From: Trebouxia sp. TZW2008
Lineage: Eukaryota; Chlorophyta; Trebouxiophyceae; Trebouxiales; Trebouxiaceae
Length of the DNA: 64,000 nt
Assembly: GCA_002118135.1 (NCBI GenBank)
Contig: BDIU01000303.1
Span: forward strand, 41,083-105,082
Direction: 5' to 3'
Shown: positions 14,401 to 25,067 of the stretch, in pieces
How positions within the stretch are numbered: position 1 is the stretch's first letter
Layout: each line of letters begins with the position of its first letter
Notes under the pieces: model-generated
Databases searched by the model: none
Told to the model about the DNA's origin: nothing
What the model saw: the letters and a program-made list of their open reading frames with translations, nothing else
Made by a program: the position numbers and the translations under genes

Positions 14401-14760
14401 AGCAGTGGCACACGTGTGACAGTACATTTGCAATGAACCATATGACTACAGAGAACAGCATGTTGCTTTGTCATTGAGGAATGTGTGCATGTGTAATCTC
14501 CTGCTGAGGCTTGTCTAGCAACATAGCTCTCTTTGAAAATCAGTAGGCCATAGTTGATTCTTCTTTGATACCTTGAAACTTTGTTGAGCAGTGTGATCTG
14601 GTTGCCACTGGAAATCAGTAGTGCCGGTCCTTCCTTGATGCTTTATGAGCATACAAGTTATGTGCTGTTGACTCTTGTTGCCATTGAACTTCAGTAGTGC
14701 CAAATGCAGGGGTTGCTGAAGGGTGCGGGCCTGAGGGAAGGTGTCACAGGCAAAGCATAG
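8446..14760 (+). CDS. Plastid SDR (NmrA-like) protein with inserted CIA30 domain
   Basis: Fifteen exons in unbroken phase give about 604 residues: 8446-8569, 8653-8712, 8778-8917, 9035-9122, 9259-9362, 9921-10094, 10417-10557, 11375-11530, 11930-12066, 12427-12556, 12867-13024, 13236-13317, 13562-13675, 14079-14234 and 14710-14760 (TAG). The N-terminus is Arg/Ser-rich, like a transit peptide. A Rossmann nucleotide-binding loop GATGGVGKR starts near residue 138. A CIA30-type insert (ANVWGPLDDVVMGGVS, NNGGF, GGLGFRVRGDG) spans about 278-445. The Rossmann fold then resumes with SSAGVTRPGRPGIDLS and VVRPCALTEEPAG and ends in VTGKA. This SDR-CIA30-SDR order is that of plant chloroplast proteins related to HCF173, which is needed for psbA translation. 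Which plant paralogue it matches cannot be settled by reading. The missing SDR Tyr-Lys pair fits a binding rather than a catalytic role. Confidence 0.9.
9516..9900 (+). repeat. Decayed tandem copies of CIA30-gene exon 6 in the preceding intron
   Basis: The stretch near 9525-9560 repeats the exon-6 start (TGCAG, CCTGGTGC, GAGCTTG). The stretch 9780-9900 repeats the exon region GAGCTTGTCACAGCAG with scattered changes and carries its own TTTGCAG acceptor-like site. Both lie in the 558-nt intron before the real exon at 9921. Their frames are broken by stops, so they read as relics. Confidence 0.6.
10981..11350 (+). repeat. Two decayed upstream copies of the CIA30 exon (real exon 11375-11530)
   Basis: The block beginning AATGTGTGGGG occurs three times, starting at about 10995, 11169 and 11378. 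The first two copies include intron sequence upstream of the acceptor, so the duplicated unit was exon plus intron. Copy 1 has GATGATGTGGTGATAGGAGG and drifts after about 95 nt. Copy 2 retains GGCATCTTCAGC but lacks a usable AG just before it. Only the third copy has both a good acceptor (CGTAG) and donor (TCT/GTAAGT). Confidence 0.85.
11585..11665 (+). repeat. Downstream fragment copy of the CIA30 exon 3' end
   Basis: Matches the end of the exon at 11490-11536 across ATTTCCAGCGGCAATG, the Ser-codon run, AATGGTGGTTTTGCT and an ACTTTAAGT in place of the functional TCTGTAAGT. The donor GT has become TT, so this copy cannot splice like the exon. Confidence 0.7.
14531..14706 (+). repeat. Short tandem repeats in last intron of the SDR/CIA30 gene
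   Basis: Three imperfect units share AATCAGTAG or CTTCAGTAG preceded by GTTGCCA(C/T)TG, at roughly 14536, 14610 and 14685. The last ends in the real acceptor ATGCAG of the final exon. They are non-coding. Confidence 0.5.
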
Positions 14761-15818
14761 CAAGCAGTGGCCAGCGACAGCTGAGCTGCAGGACCATTTT
14801 CAAAATGTGCAGCCTTTGCTATGCAAATTTGGGCACCTGATATTTCATTGATTTGATATTTGTCAGACAGGGCAAAGGACCTTCCAAACCGAAACTTGAG
14901 CAGTCTGGATGAACAAGTGTTGTGTGTCACACTATGGATGATTAGTACTGCAGCCTGACATGCAATGGATCCTACAGCGAAATTTTGCAAAACATGTTGC
15001 AGCCAAAGAATCAGAGCGGCATGCTAGGACACATGCTGCTCTACTGCTGCTGACTTGTATCTCCAAAAATTGACTAGCTGTACAATCTGCATTGTTCTTG
15101 CTTCAGGCAAGTCATTCATTGTTGCGTGCTGTGCGTTAATCAGGATGTGTGAACTGTCACAGTTTGATGTGTGTGTCAGCTTGTGGCTTAGCTTCTGCAG
15201 TGTATGAATTGAGGTCAGTGGTCTCACGCAAAGTTAATAAAAATGAGCTTTCTGGATGGAACGAGTGTTGCTACGTGTAAAGTCAGTACAGGCTTTTGAC
15301 ATTCAACTTGTTGAAAACTGCAGTCATCATAGTACCAGCTACAGGTTTGTCACACCAGGTGCACGCATTCCACCTGCCAAACTTTGTCAGCAGCTTTCTG
15401 TCTACAAGTTGTGTAACCAGCTGGCATCCACAGCGCTGCTCTGCGTGACATCCAGCAGGCTTCCTGTACACGCGTATACAGCGGGATTATGCTTGGGCAG
15501 CATACCGTTTGTATCTTGAAACTGACCCCAAACCCAGATTTGTACTGCTCAATCAGCGCACTATGCTTGAACAGCACATATCCTACACAGCTGCCCTGCG
15601 TCTTTCTTTGTTGCCTGTCCCAGCCACAACCTTCTGCACAAGTTGGCAAGGGATCGCTTTAATGCTGGCACAACTCTTCTGTCAGCTGTTACAGAGCCAT
15701 TTCGCACGCAATGCAGCATTGCGTTCAACTAAACAATAGCTTGATTCTGTACAGCGCCATGGAAAGCAAGTTGATCGCCAGGAGAGGAGGTGCACCACTC
15801 CATTGCTTCCTTGCACAT
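14761..15818. other. Convergent 3' UTR region between genes B and C
   Basis: No supported gene. Gene B ends at 14760 and gene C at 15819 on the other strand. A TGTAA lies at 15276-15280 on plus (a possible, distant signal for B). TTACA at 15689-15693 (TGTAA on minus) is 126-130 nt past the stop of C. Apart from these the sequence is unremarkable. Confidence 0.5.
15689..15693 (-). terminator. Candidate poly(A) signal (TGTAA) for PIG-H-like gene
   Basis: TGTAA on the minus strand about 126 nt downstream of the gene C stop codon, a normal distance for the green-algal poly(A) signal. A five-base match is weak on its own. Confidence 0.45.
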
Positions 15819-16573
15819 TCATTTGTTTTTTGCACCAGCACAACTGCTTGTTGGCTTTCTGGCCGGCAAAGGTGGAAACATGTCCCTCAGCAGACACTGA
15901 TACGCTGGCTTCAGTACAGCCAATCTTGGTAGCAATGATTGGTATGCTACCACCATATTGTGCTCTCCAACCATCTTGAAGGCCAGGTAGTAATACACAT
16001 CAGTGGTGGTCACATGCTATAGCAGACAAGAACCCTTAGAACCAGGAGCAGCTTTGTATAAAGAAATTTGCATTGTGAGAGCTGCAGTGCGCACCTCGCA
16101 GATCAAGACATCTTTGACTAGTGTCACGTCATAGCAGACAGTGCTGCACAGTCCACATTTCGAGCGTGACTGCAGCTGGATCACAAAGCCTTTGATGAGC
16201 ATGACAGACTCATATTGGGTTGCAAACGCCCAGCTGTATGCGCTGATCAGCACCAAAAGTCCTGCTGCAGCCTGCAAGCAACACTGCTTCATTGAGTCGT
16301 ACAGAACCATTATCACGCCTCAGACAATATCTCCCTAGTGCGCACCTGGATCCACGTATGGTATCCGCCGTACAACAATACCTGAACATGCCACAAACAC
16401 ACTTTTTGGGTTGTCCCAGCGCATTAGTGATTTAAGATGAGAGTATTTTGGGAACTTACCGCACACGCTGACAACGACAGACCAAGGCAGATGAGGCCGG
16501 CATTGGAAGGATCAGCTATGACTCTGTATTCTGTGAAACTGTTATCTATCTGGCGCACGTCCAGTAACGGCAT
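15819..16573 (-). CDS. PIGH: GPI N-acetylglucosaminyltransferase subunit H-like (PIG-H)
   Basis: Four exons in phase: 16460-16573, 16346-16381, 16095-16271 and 15819-16016, giving 174 residues. Two hydrophobic segments (about residues 25-46 and 52-69) are followed by a cytosolic domain with YESVMLIKGFVIQLQ, VKDVLICE, DVYYYLAFK and LLPRLAVLKPAY. The ESxxxIxGxGxQL, xDVxIxE, VYYYLA and LxPRLxxLxxxY series is the PIG-H domain pattern, and the length suits the family. PIG-H is a small ER membrane subunit of the complex that adds GlcNAc to phosphatidylinositol, the first step of GPI-anchor synthesis. The start is the first ATG after an in-frame TAG. The assignment rests on motif recall, not a search. 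Confidence 0.72.
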
Positions 16574-16871
16574 GCAACGCTAGCATCGTTGCCGATCAAG
16601 GCATGCTGCAGATCTGCACAACAGCCGATTCGCGTCTGCGCAGCGCTGCGGCCAGCGCACAATTCGTCATGGGATGTGACGCGTCTCGCAACTATCGCTG
16701 GCGTCTGCGACTGGCGAGCTTTACCAGCGATGAGCCTTGACTACAACATGTATACTCACGTGCCTAAAGCAAGCGCAGCAGGCAAATCCCGCACAGCATG
16801 ACGGACCGTCGTTAGCATGTCGTGAAGAAAGCTGGCACGAAACAGACGACGCAATTTAGGCCCGACGAGTC
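16574..16871. promoter_or_regulatory. Divergent CpG-rich promoter between PIGH and kelch genes
   Basis: 298 bp between opposite start codons. Line 16621-16680 alone contains eight CG dinucleotides, against zero to two in typical gene-body lines. No clear TATA box or other motif. Confidence 0.55.
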
Positions 16872-19800
16872 ATGAAGTGGGTTCCGGGTACCCTTGCGGC
16901 TGCGAGCCCCGCAGCTGCTCCGCCTGCAGCTCGCATGGGTCACATCGCTGTCGCGGTTGATGCGCGAGAGTCCTGGGGTGACGAGATCCTGGTGGTGCAC
17001 GGCGGACTCAGCGAGGGCAAGTACGCCCTGGCAGATGTCGTGATCTTTCAAGCCGAGGGCAACGCCTGGTCGCGCCCAGACATCCCAGCTGCGGGCCCAC
17101 ATGCGCGAGCCTTCCACTGCGCCGCTGTCGTCAGTACCAAAGTGTTCATGTTCGGCGGACACGTTTGGGTAAAAGAGAAGAAGGGCTTGCAAAAGTTCAA
17201 CGATCTGTGGTGCCTGAACACGGTCAGTCTGACACTTGTGCTGATTGACCTGTTCTGCCTGCATAGAAGCGATTTACAACGCTTTTCTGTATGACAACTG
17301 CGTTGATCACCAACACAGCTTTCCTTACTCAGTGACATTGCTGCAGTCCTTGGTTCCTGATTGCCTTGTCTTTACATTCAGCATGTCCAAGATTAAGTGT
17401 CCTATCAGCAGAAATAACCGCTCAACTGTCTGCTGCCAATTGCAGGACAACTGGGAGTGGAGTCATGTTGATGTGGCCAAAGATGCACCGCAGCCATCAG
17501 CACGTGATTTCGCCTGCATTGCAGCCCTGGAGGGAGGTCGCCTATTGGTGCATGGTGGCCTTGATGCTGCAGAGCGCCGCCTTGATGATGCCTGGATCTT
17601 TGATACCATCACGTAAGTCAGCTGCAGATGTGCAGTAGCTTGCATGAGTGGCCTGTGCTGCCTGCTGCTGGCTTGAAACCATCCGTCCGTCAGCAGCAGA
17701 TGTACAATATGTAGCTTGCATGACATGTCTGTCATGCCTGCTGGTGGCTTGACACTGCTGGGCACAAGCTTGAATTCAGCCGTTGAGGGCATCACGTGAG
17801 GCAAAACAGCATGCAATTGTGCATTGTCGTGCACATGATAAATTTGCTGTGCACACTTGCACATCCTGCCAGCATTGATTGCATTCAGCCCTCATGCCTC
17901 ATGCATGCAGCTGCACTTTGCACTGTATCCATGCGTTGAGCTGTGAGCATTTGTGAAGTCGCAACTGGAGCAAGGCAAGCCCATGCTGATTGCCAAGCTA
18001 AAGTTTAATACGCATTCTGCACTCTGGATGTCTGGATGACCTGAAACATGATGGCAAAACAGCAAGATGGTAAATTCTAAGCTGCCTGTTTGCCTTTATG
18101 GCTTGTGACAGGTGCATGTGTTAAATCTGCTGCTGCTGCTGCTGCTGCTGCTCCTGCTGCTGCTGGCTGTGCAAAGACATAGGCATTTGAGAACCCAGTA
18201 TCATACGGTAGCAGCGTTACTGGGAGGGTGAAACATCACAAGGCAGCAGCCTTGATAAGGCATGCAGGGGTAGCTGGACAGAGCTCAAAGTGTGTGTGCT
18301 GACGCCTACAGCATGCTATGGGCACAGCATGTACACAGTGGACAGCCGTGTGTTTCTGTGTGGCAGTGACAAACAATGCCGATGGTGATGAGAGGAGCAA
18401 GGTTCAAAAGCCAGCAACACCTCTGTTTGACATGCAGAGGTAGCTGGACAGAACTCAAAGTGAGTGGGCTCAAGCCTAAAGCGCGGTATGGGCACAGCAT
18501 GTGCAGAGTGGACAGCAGAGTTTTCTTGTTTGGTGGAGAGAACAACACAAGTCTAGCTAATGATCTCTGGACCCTGAGGGGTTTAGGGCTGGACGGTGCA
18601 GAAGCCCCTGCCTGGATACCCCTGGAGCTGCCTGGGAATGCCCCTGCCCCACGCAAGGGCCACTCCCTGTCAGGTGAGCAGCGGAAAACAAAAACAAGTG
18701 AAAAAGCAAGATTAAGGAAAAATAGCCTTGCTGATGATTTGCGGACTCTGAGGGGTTGGGGCTAGACAGTGCAGAAACGCTTGCCTAGAAATCCTTGGAG
18801 CTGTTTGGAAGCCCCAAGCTCGGCTTCCATAGTCAAGCAGGAGGAAGCCCTAGGGCTCTTGACTACAGCCGCCCTAGGGCTGGGGCCTTTGTCAGAGCAA
18901 AGGCCACTCCTTGTCTGTCAAACATCTTTGTCAACCCTGCTGTGATGTTGCTATAATGTGTCAACTGCAGTCAAAACATGCACAGTCACATGCACTGCCA
19001 GCTTTGCATCACCTCTTGCATTGTGTGCCGCTCAACTGATCGTGTGACGATCAGCTCTCATCAACATCATAATCATAAAAAAGGTGATGAATATCATCAA
19101 CGACACAGGTGTGCATGCTATAACAGGTGCTAGGCGTGTATGTCCAACAAGCTGTCATGATGATGCAGGCATGGGGCTGTGGCTAGTAGTTATGGGTGGG
19201 CGTACAGCAGATATTGGTTGGTTCCGCACCAAGACTGACAGCTTCCTCAATGACACTGTTGTGATGGACAGGTAGACCTCCCAGTGCTGACCACTTGAGT
19301 TTTCCATTGAAAAATCATTTGCTGGTGATTGGTACACACACAAGCTGAAAATAACAGGTGCTTTGGTTTACAGCCTGAAGGGATTCTAGCCCCAGCATGT
19401 TATGCAAGCAATGCACTTTTGCATTGAACAGATGGTGTAAATGCAAAGGGCTTGGGCGCAAGGCTCCACAGTGCAGACCATCAAAAAGGTGTATCATGCC
19501 CAGGTGTTGCTGCCTGAGCATGGGTTGCAGCAAGGATTCGTCCTGCTGTTTACTTGTATGCGCAATACTGAGCATGACAGGATCTGTTGCGCGTACAGGG
19601 AAGGGGCAGTTACCTGGCGCTCACCAACGGTCAATGGAGATGCACCTGCTGCCAGAGAGTTCCACACCCTTACACCTCTCAACAAAGGCCGCCTCATGCT
19701 CTTTGGAGGTACCTGCCTGGTCCATATTTTGCCCGGTTGCACGGTGTGCCTGAGACAGAAGCAGTGGTACATCTGCAATGTTGTTGCAAAGCACATGCAG

Positions 19801-21976
19801 CCTGTGAGTCAAGATTTGCCATCAATGGTGCCCTCCAGCGTAACAGTAATATTTCCTGCAGTGCTCGCAGAGTGTCATGAAACGCATTGCTCATTGGCAT
19901 TGGTGTCCAATTTGAATTCCTGACAGCTTCACGGAGAAGCAGTCATTCCCCAGGAGAAATGTCTGATCAGCGATATATATATATATCTTCAAGTCCCATC
20001 CTGATCCTTGGACTCAACCCTTTAGACAAAGCATCCTGGCAGTGTGCCAAACTGCAATGACTTTGCAGTGCTGTCGATGGCATCAGCACGCAGACACCTG
20101 CATCAAACAGATTGCCCATGCTTGTCTGATGTTGCATAAGTTGTACACTGCTGCTGCAACAGGTCCCCATGCCAAGCACATTCCCATCAGAAGGCAGAGT
20201 TATGTCTCATAACGATTGAACTGTATACTGCTGCTGTTACAGGTGGCAATTGCAAGCAAATCTTTAGGGAGTGGTTGTGGGTAAACACTGAAGGTGAAGC
20301 AATAGTGACTCCTTCACCAGCAGACCCAAGCATGCAGGCCTACTTAGCTTCTACATGAACTGCTGATGGCTGCTGTGACAGGTGCCAACAGCAAGCAGAC
20401 TTCTGTCCAAGCACACAGTCTTTCTGGTTTTGTATGAACTGTGCACTGCTATTTTGCCAGGTGGCAATGGCAAGCAGATCTTTGGAGACTTCTGGTGGCT
20501 AGACACAGAAGGAGAAGCAGTGGTCAATCCATCACTATCAGATCAGAGCATCCAAGCCTACCTGACCTCAACAGCAGCTAGGCCAGGAGGGGCAACAGCC
20601 CTGGCCAATCACCTGCACAGCCCCCAATCTGCCCTTGCCGGCCCTGATGCCCTCAGACACGACGCTACCCAGGTGGGTAACAGTGAGCATGGTTATTCTG
20701 CTGGATTTTCATGGGTTGTTTGCCTTATATAAGAGGGGTGACTATTGTGCAAACAGAATGCTGGCCAGGTGCATCTGTCTGTCTCTCTGTCTGTTGCAGC
20801 ATGAGTAGTTGGCCACCCCCCAGGCCTCATGCCTTCAGAGACAATGCTTGCCAAGCGGGTTTTCTGTTTTCTGGTATTTGTTCAGTGCGGTTCGTATCTG
20901 ATTGCCAATTGCCATAACAGATACTGTTGCTCAGACATGACGCTAGACAGCGCTGCAAATGCGCTGTGCAGTTTGCTGATCACCAATTGATCATGCAGGC
21001 AGAAAGGGATAGCCTGGCTGGGCATCAGAGATGCTCACATCTCACACTCCCAATTTCCTCTCCACTGACCACAGTACTTGGCTTGCATGAGTTGGTCGGT
21101 ATCAGTCTTTCCGGTTTTCCCACTACCCCACATGGCTTGCTGATCCTGCAGGCAGAAAGGGACAGCCTGGCTGGCCTTTCAGAAGTGCTGACATCTCAGA
21201 CTCCCAACCTGATCTCGACTGGCCACAGCGACTGGTATGGCGAGCCAGATCAAGCAATGCAGCAACAGCAGCAGCCGCAACACCCTGGCCTTACACATCT
21301 CAGAAAGCGCCTAGGCCTACCGTTGCAGCAGTCCTTGCACCAAGAGACTGCAACTCAAGCTGCTGATGCATCAGAATTGCGGCAGCAAGGGGATTGTGCA
21401 CAAGACAGCTTGAGTGCAGTGCTGCCACCACGCTTTGCCACATGCAGTTATGAGGTTAGTGCAAGACTCTGGCTGTCGGTTGGCGCAGTGTAGTGAATTT
21501 GCATTGCAGCTTCTGACGCTGCTTTACATGCAGCCTGTGTGGTGATATACCGCTGTCCTGCGGTTGACGCCCTGCTGCAACACGTTGTCATGGTCAACAG
21601 TGCTGCGCTTTAGCACAGCAGGCACAAGGTCAATTGTTGGTAGCGCGCTGTCGGATGGCTGTTGCCAATGGCTCACAAATTCCAATATGACTGTTTGTGT
21701 GTCTGTACTGAGCAGTGCATCTGTGCTCAGAACTCGCTCTATGCGCAGGAGCTGCAACTCAAAGAGCTGGAGAGCTTGTTGCATGCATACAAGCGCTTGG
21801 CAGCCTCAAGTCAAGGGGCATACTTGCAACAGCAGCAAGCAGCTTTTGCTAGCGTGATAACAGCACATTCAGGGCGGTTCTGCCATTGTAATTCAGGCAA
21901 CCTGACGCCCACAGATGTGAAGGACTTGCTGAGCGAGTACCAGCAGCAACTGCAAACAAGTCTCAGAGTACAGTAG
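16872..21976 (+). CDS. Kelch-repeat protein with C-terminal coiled coil
   Basis: Eight exons in phase give about 569 residues: 16872-17222, 17446-17612, 18438-18673, 19169-19271, 19599-19708, 20461-20672, 21152-21454 and 21749-21976 (TAG). Kelch blades show the GG pair followed by conserved aromatic residues: ILVVHGGLSEGKYALADVVIF, KVFMFGGHVW with LWCLNT, LLVHGGLDAAERRLDDAWIF, RVFLFGGENNTSLANDLWTL, LVVMGGRTAD and LMLFGGGNGKQIFGDFWWL. This makes about six blades and one beta-propeller over residues 1-340. The rest is Gln-rich (QQQQQPQ) and then helical with heptads (ELQLKELESLLHAYKRLAA). Kelch propellers bind partner proteins; the partner here is unknown. The last exon could instead contain a 43-nt intron at 21853-21895, so the final 40 residues are less sure. 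Confidence 0.85.
18126..18172. repeat. CTG trinucleotide microsatellite in a kelch-gene intron
   Basis: About fourteen CTG units with one CTC interruption, in the intron between kelch exons 2 and 3. Non-coding. Confidence 0.9.
18262..18390 (+). repeat. Decayed copy of kelch exon 3 upstream of the real exon
   Basis: Repeats the start of the exon at 18438 over about 110 nt: GGTAGCTGGACAGA, GCATGCTATGGGCACAGCATG and GTGGACAGCCGTGT. The frame stays open through GSWTELKV and YGHSM, then loses the GG motif (FLCGSDK) and hits TGA. A matching CATGCAG acceptor precedes it, but no donor matches. Confidence 0.85.
18684..18830 (+). repeat. Decayed downstream copy of the 3' half of kelch exon 3
   Basis: Starts 11 nt after the exon-3 donor. 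Repeats the part encoding NTSLANDLWTLRG (here TAGCCTTGCTGATGATTTG, CTCTGAGGGGTTGGGG) and then GGAGCTGTTTGGAA. It contains TAG stops and diverges near 18820. Confidence 0.75.
20145..20460 (+). repeat. Array of decayed copies of kelch exon 6 start
   Basis: Acceptor-like ACAG followed by GGTGGCAA-type sequence occurs at about 20160, 20240 and 20380 before the real exon at 20461. The 20240 copy is longest: it follows the exon for about 110 nt (GCAAATCTTTAGGGA, ACACTGAAGGTGAAGCA, CAGGCCTACTTAGC) but has TAG, TAA and TGA interruptions. The other two keep only 30-40 nt. Confidence 0.8.
20805..20960 (+). repeat. Copies of kelch exon 6 3' end
   Basis: CCTCATGCCTTCAGAGACAA (about 20822) and GCTCAGACATGACGCTA (about 20932) repeat the exon end near 20650 (CCCTCAGACACGACGCTACC). 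They lie in the intron just downstream of exon 6. Confidence 0.6.
20996..21085 (+). repeat. Decayed copy of kelch exon 7 start
   Basis: GCAGGCAGAAAGGGATAGCC, ATGCTCACATCTCACACTCC and CCACTGACCACAG parallel the start of the real exon at 21152. The copy keeps the ATGCAG acceptor. It lies about 155 nt upstream. Confidence 0.85.
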
Positions 21977-22619
21977 ATTTGCAGGCTGCATCATATGAGT
22001 GTCAAATCTCTGCTGCGCTTGTCTTCACTTTCTGTCGTCATGTCTTGAGCACATCGATTACAGCTTTTCAGAGTGTCTTGTATCAATTCAGATTAAGCAA
22101 CTGTTTTCACAGCAATGTTTGAATAGCAGATGTTGCAAAAAGCAACCAGATATCAACCAACAGCATAACTGCTCAATGGCAGTTCAGCGATCATCTTCAT
22201 CATTTGAGCTGACAGATGGTTGGAGAGAAACAGCCAATATGCATGGCATTCAGATCTTTCTGTAAAAGTTTGACCGTCACAATATCGAATTTCACTGCTG
22301 AGCAAAAGCTGCAACGGATGACTCTGCCAATTCCCTCCATGCATGTTGCAAGTTAGCACGTCCACCATCAGCATGCTGACTTGAGTAATTTTTTTCTGCT
22401 TTCACTACATTTGCAACTACTGACATGCGTTCACTGCAAGCGTTCAACGCACGCCTGTCTGTCACATGCAGACTTCACAGCCAGCAAAGCCAATGTCAAC
22501 TGCAACATGTCTATGTGCTATACTGCATTCACCTATAATAGTGCATATACAGCGTCATCTCTACTGACCAATCTGAACTCATCACAGCCTTCCTGTCCCA
22601 GGAGCTCAATACTGCCAAG
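21977..22619. other. Convergent 3' region between kelch gene and F-box/LRR gene E
   Basis: No gene supported. Holds the kelch 3' UTR with TGTAA at 22261-22265, and probably the gene E 3' UTR from the right. Confidence 0.5.
22261..22265 (+). terminator. Candidate poly(A) signal (TGTAA) for kelch gene
   Basis: TGTAA 285 nt after the kelch stop codon, on the coding strand, before the convergent gene E. Consistent with green-algal usage. Confidence 0.45.
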
Positions 22620-23915
22620 CTATGCGCCCTCAAGTTGACTGCCAGGAGCGACTGCTTCTGGTTCATGCTCTGAAGTATCACTGCGGTCAGTGGTGTCTGC
22701 CTCAGAGTCAGTCAACAGCTCTTCAGCGCTGTCACTTGCATCTGAATCATAGTCGGAATCATCTTCATCTGTGTCACAAGCTGTGTCAACATATCCCATC
22801 CCCATGAGCTGCTGCATCAAGGCCTTGAGCTCATCCTGACTGGTACCAACGCTGTAAACATCCGGGTCTGCAGACTGGTTTCGAAAGCAGTCTGGATCAT
22901 CCCACTCATCCAGTTCCAGACCCTCGTTGAGAAACTCGTCTCTGTCGTTATAGTTGATGCGCTCTTTGCCAACGCGTGGGTGCTTCTCCAGATGTTGCAT
23001 GGAACTCCTTTTCAAGGACTGAGCTGTTCCACAAAGATGAATTTTGACTGGTGGCCCTTGCTCAGGCAGCAGCCGGAAATAAGATAAATCATAGCAGTCC
23101 ATCAGCGAAAGGTGGGTCAGCTTTGGAGCCCAGAGTTCAAGGTGGACCAAATCATCTGCTCTACCCAAGTCAATATCAGTGCATTCTGGCAGATGCCATT
23201 TCTGCTTCAGACCATCGAATGCCCAGAACTTGAGGGCACCAAAGCTTTTCAGGTTGGGACAGGCAGCTATGGAGGCACTGAATTTGGAGCCACTGTTGAC
23301 CTGCATGACGCAGACAGAATGGGAGGCTGTTCATCTGCTGACAATAGCAGCAGACACAACATTTGCCTCATTGGCAGCTTTACAGATGGCTGAGCACTAG
23401 TAGGACAGGGATTGAGCTTGCAGTCAAGCTGCAGAGTGCACCCGTACCACTATGGTATCGCAGCTCAGGGTCTCCAAGCTGGTGAGATCCAGCTTGAGTG
23501 TCTGTATGTCGTTTCGTTGATGGCTGAGGCAGAGAGTCTTCAGCGATGGCGTGTTAGCAGAGTTGAACTCAATAGAGGTGAGTGGGCAGTAGCTCAGGTC
23601 GAGGTGTTCGAGGTGTGGCAGGCGGATCATTGACCAGTCAAGCAGCGGAAGATTGTCGTCGTACTCTTGACAAACAACAAAGCACTTCAGATTGTTAAAC
23701 GTGCTCGCAAGTCGTAAGAAGGACAGCTGGTTCAGCACTGATCCTGAATAGGTGATCTCGGTGATCAAAGGAGCTAGAAGCTGCTTGAAGGCCTTGCAGA
23801 TGAGCATGCCGTTCACGACATCGCGGTGTGACAGCCGACTATATATGTTGACCCAAACAGCAGCAGCATGCTCGTTTGTGACCTCTGCCAGAGAAGCAGC
23901 AGCGGAAGGCATCAT
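22620..23915 (-). CDS. F-box-like / leucine-rich-repeat protein with acidic tail
   Basis: Two exons, 23448-23915 and 22620-23300, join in phase to give 382 residues. I start at the ATG at 23915; the frame stays open further upstream without another ATG, so a 5' exon is possible. Residues about 16-52 (AAAVWVNIYSRLSHRDVVNG, MLICKAFKQLLAPL) look like a degenerate F-box helix set. LRR-like units follow: LPHLEHLDLSYCPLTSIEFN, TPSLKTLCLSH, CPNLKSFGALKFW and APKLTHLSLMDCYDLSYF. The C-terminal 60 residues are very acidic (DTDEDDSDYDSDASDSAEE). F-box/LRR proteins are usually substrate receptors of SCF ubiquitin ligases; that role is inferred. Paralogue of the next gene. Confidence 0.72.
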
Positions 23916-25067
23916 AGGCAAGTTGATCACGCTTGGCACCAAAAGAAAATGCAAGTGCACAAAACAATGAAACGCGATCACGACCAGATATCCCAGCTTG
24001 AAGACGGGCCGCACTGCGGGTCTGCGAGTGAAAGATCAAGATGCAAACAACGAAGAAAGAAGAAAGTTCCTTTTAGGTCATGTGCCGTCTTTCCATTAGA
24101 GGATTTTGTGTGATCAAGTTGGAAAAAGAACAAGGCAAGGCAAGGCAAGGCAAGGCAAGGCAAGGCAAGGCAAGGCTAGGCAAGGCAAGGCAAGGCAAGG
24201 CAATGCAATTCAATGGTAGCGCAAGTCCTTGCAATGCAGGAGTGCCTTGGCACTGATCAAATTGAAGCGCAGCCTGTGACAGAGAAAGTGCTGCACAAGA
24301 GAAACTGAATAAGGCCTCTGTCAGGCTACGCCATTGTATATATGTTTCTGCAACTTCACGATTGTCATTTGTTCTTATCCTCATACAGCTGTGGCAGAAA
24401 GTTTGAACTCAAAAACAATGCTTCAAGGCTTGCTCAGCAGTATGCATACAGCGAATCACCGATGGTGCGGCCATGCAGCACTAGTCAGGCCTTGAATGCA
24501 TCCGATCAAACCAACCGTTGCAGCAGAAACTGTCTGTAGCGCTTGCAGCAATGCGTTGACTGGCATGTCTCATTGACCTAGAAAAGCTGCTTCAGAGAGG
24601 GTGCTCATTTGCAGCTCTAGTGTGCACAAGCAGCATAGGCAAGCAGTCCTTGAAAGGTCATTGCTGTCTGGCAAAATAGGCCAGCTTGCTAGCCTAGTAT
24701 CCACTTTTTCTTTGAAGGCCAGTATGATGCCAACAGCAGCATAAGCAGCATTGACCAGCTTGCTTGCCCAGATGCAACCCAACATCTTGACTGCTCTACT
24801 TTATGACTGCATAAACAGCAGGCATGAACTGACACTCAACCCTTGAATGTGCCATGGAAACAGTAACAACTGCTATATCGTCCTGAGAATGGTCTGGCAA
24901 CGCTTTGCTTGTACTTGAATTGATGTTACAGCCAAGCTGGCATCAAACTGATCTTTGCAACATGACTGAAACACTATCCTGAACTGACCCTTGATGCCGC
25001 TACGCATGCACACTGCCTATAATGGCACATTGTACAGTGCCTTGCTACATTGCCCCAGCTTTTCAAT
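23916..25067. other. Intergenic stretch between F-box/LRR paralogues
   Basis: The left part (to about 24070) is CpG-rich and probably the promoter of gene E. It then holds a GGCAA pentanucleotide array and about 850 bp in which I see no gene, RNA or mobile element. Confidence 0.5.
24131..24215. repeat. GGCAA pentanucleotide microsatellite
   Basis: About fifteen units of GGCAA with a few variants (GGCTA, TGCAA). On the minus strand it makes an open LPCLA repeat, an artefact of the array. Confidence 0.95.

Noticed and set aside
24073..24384. Minus-strand open frame with LPCLALPCLA repeats
   Set aside because: It is the translation of the GGCAA microsatellite, not a protein.
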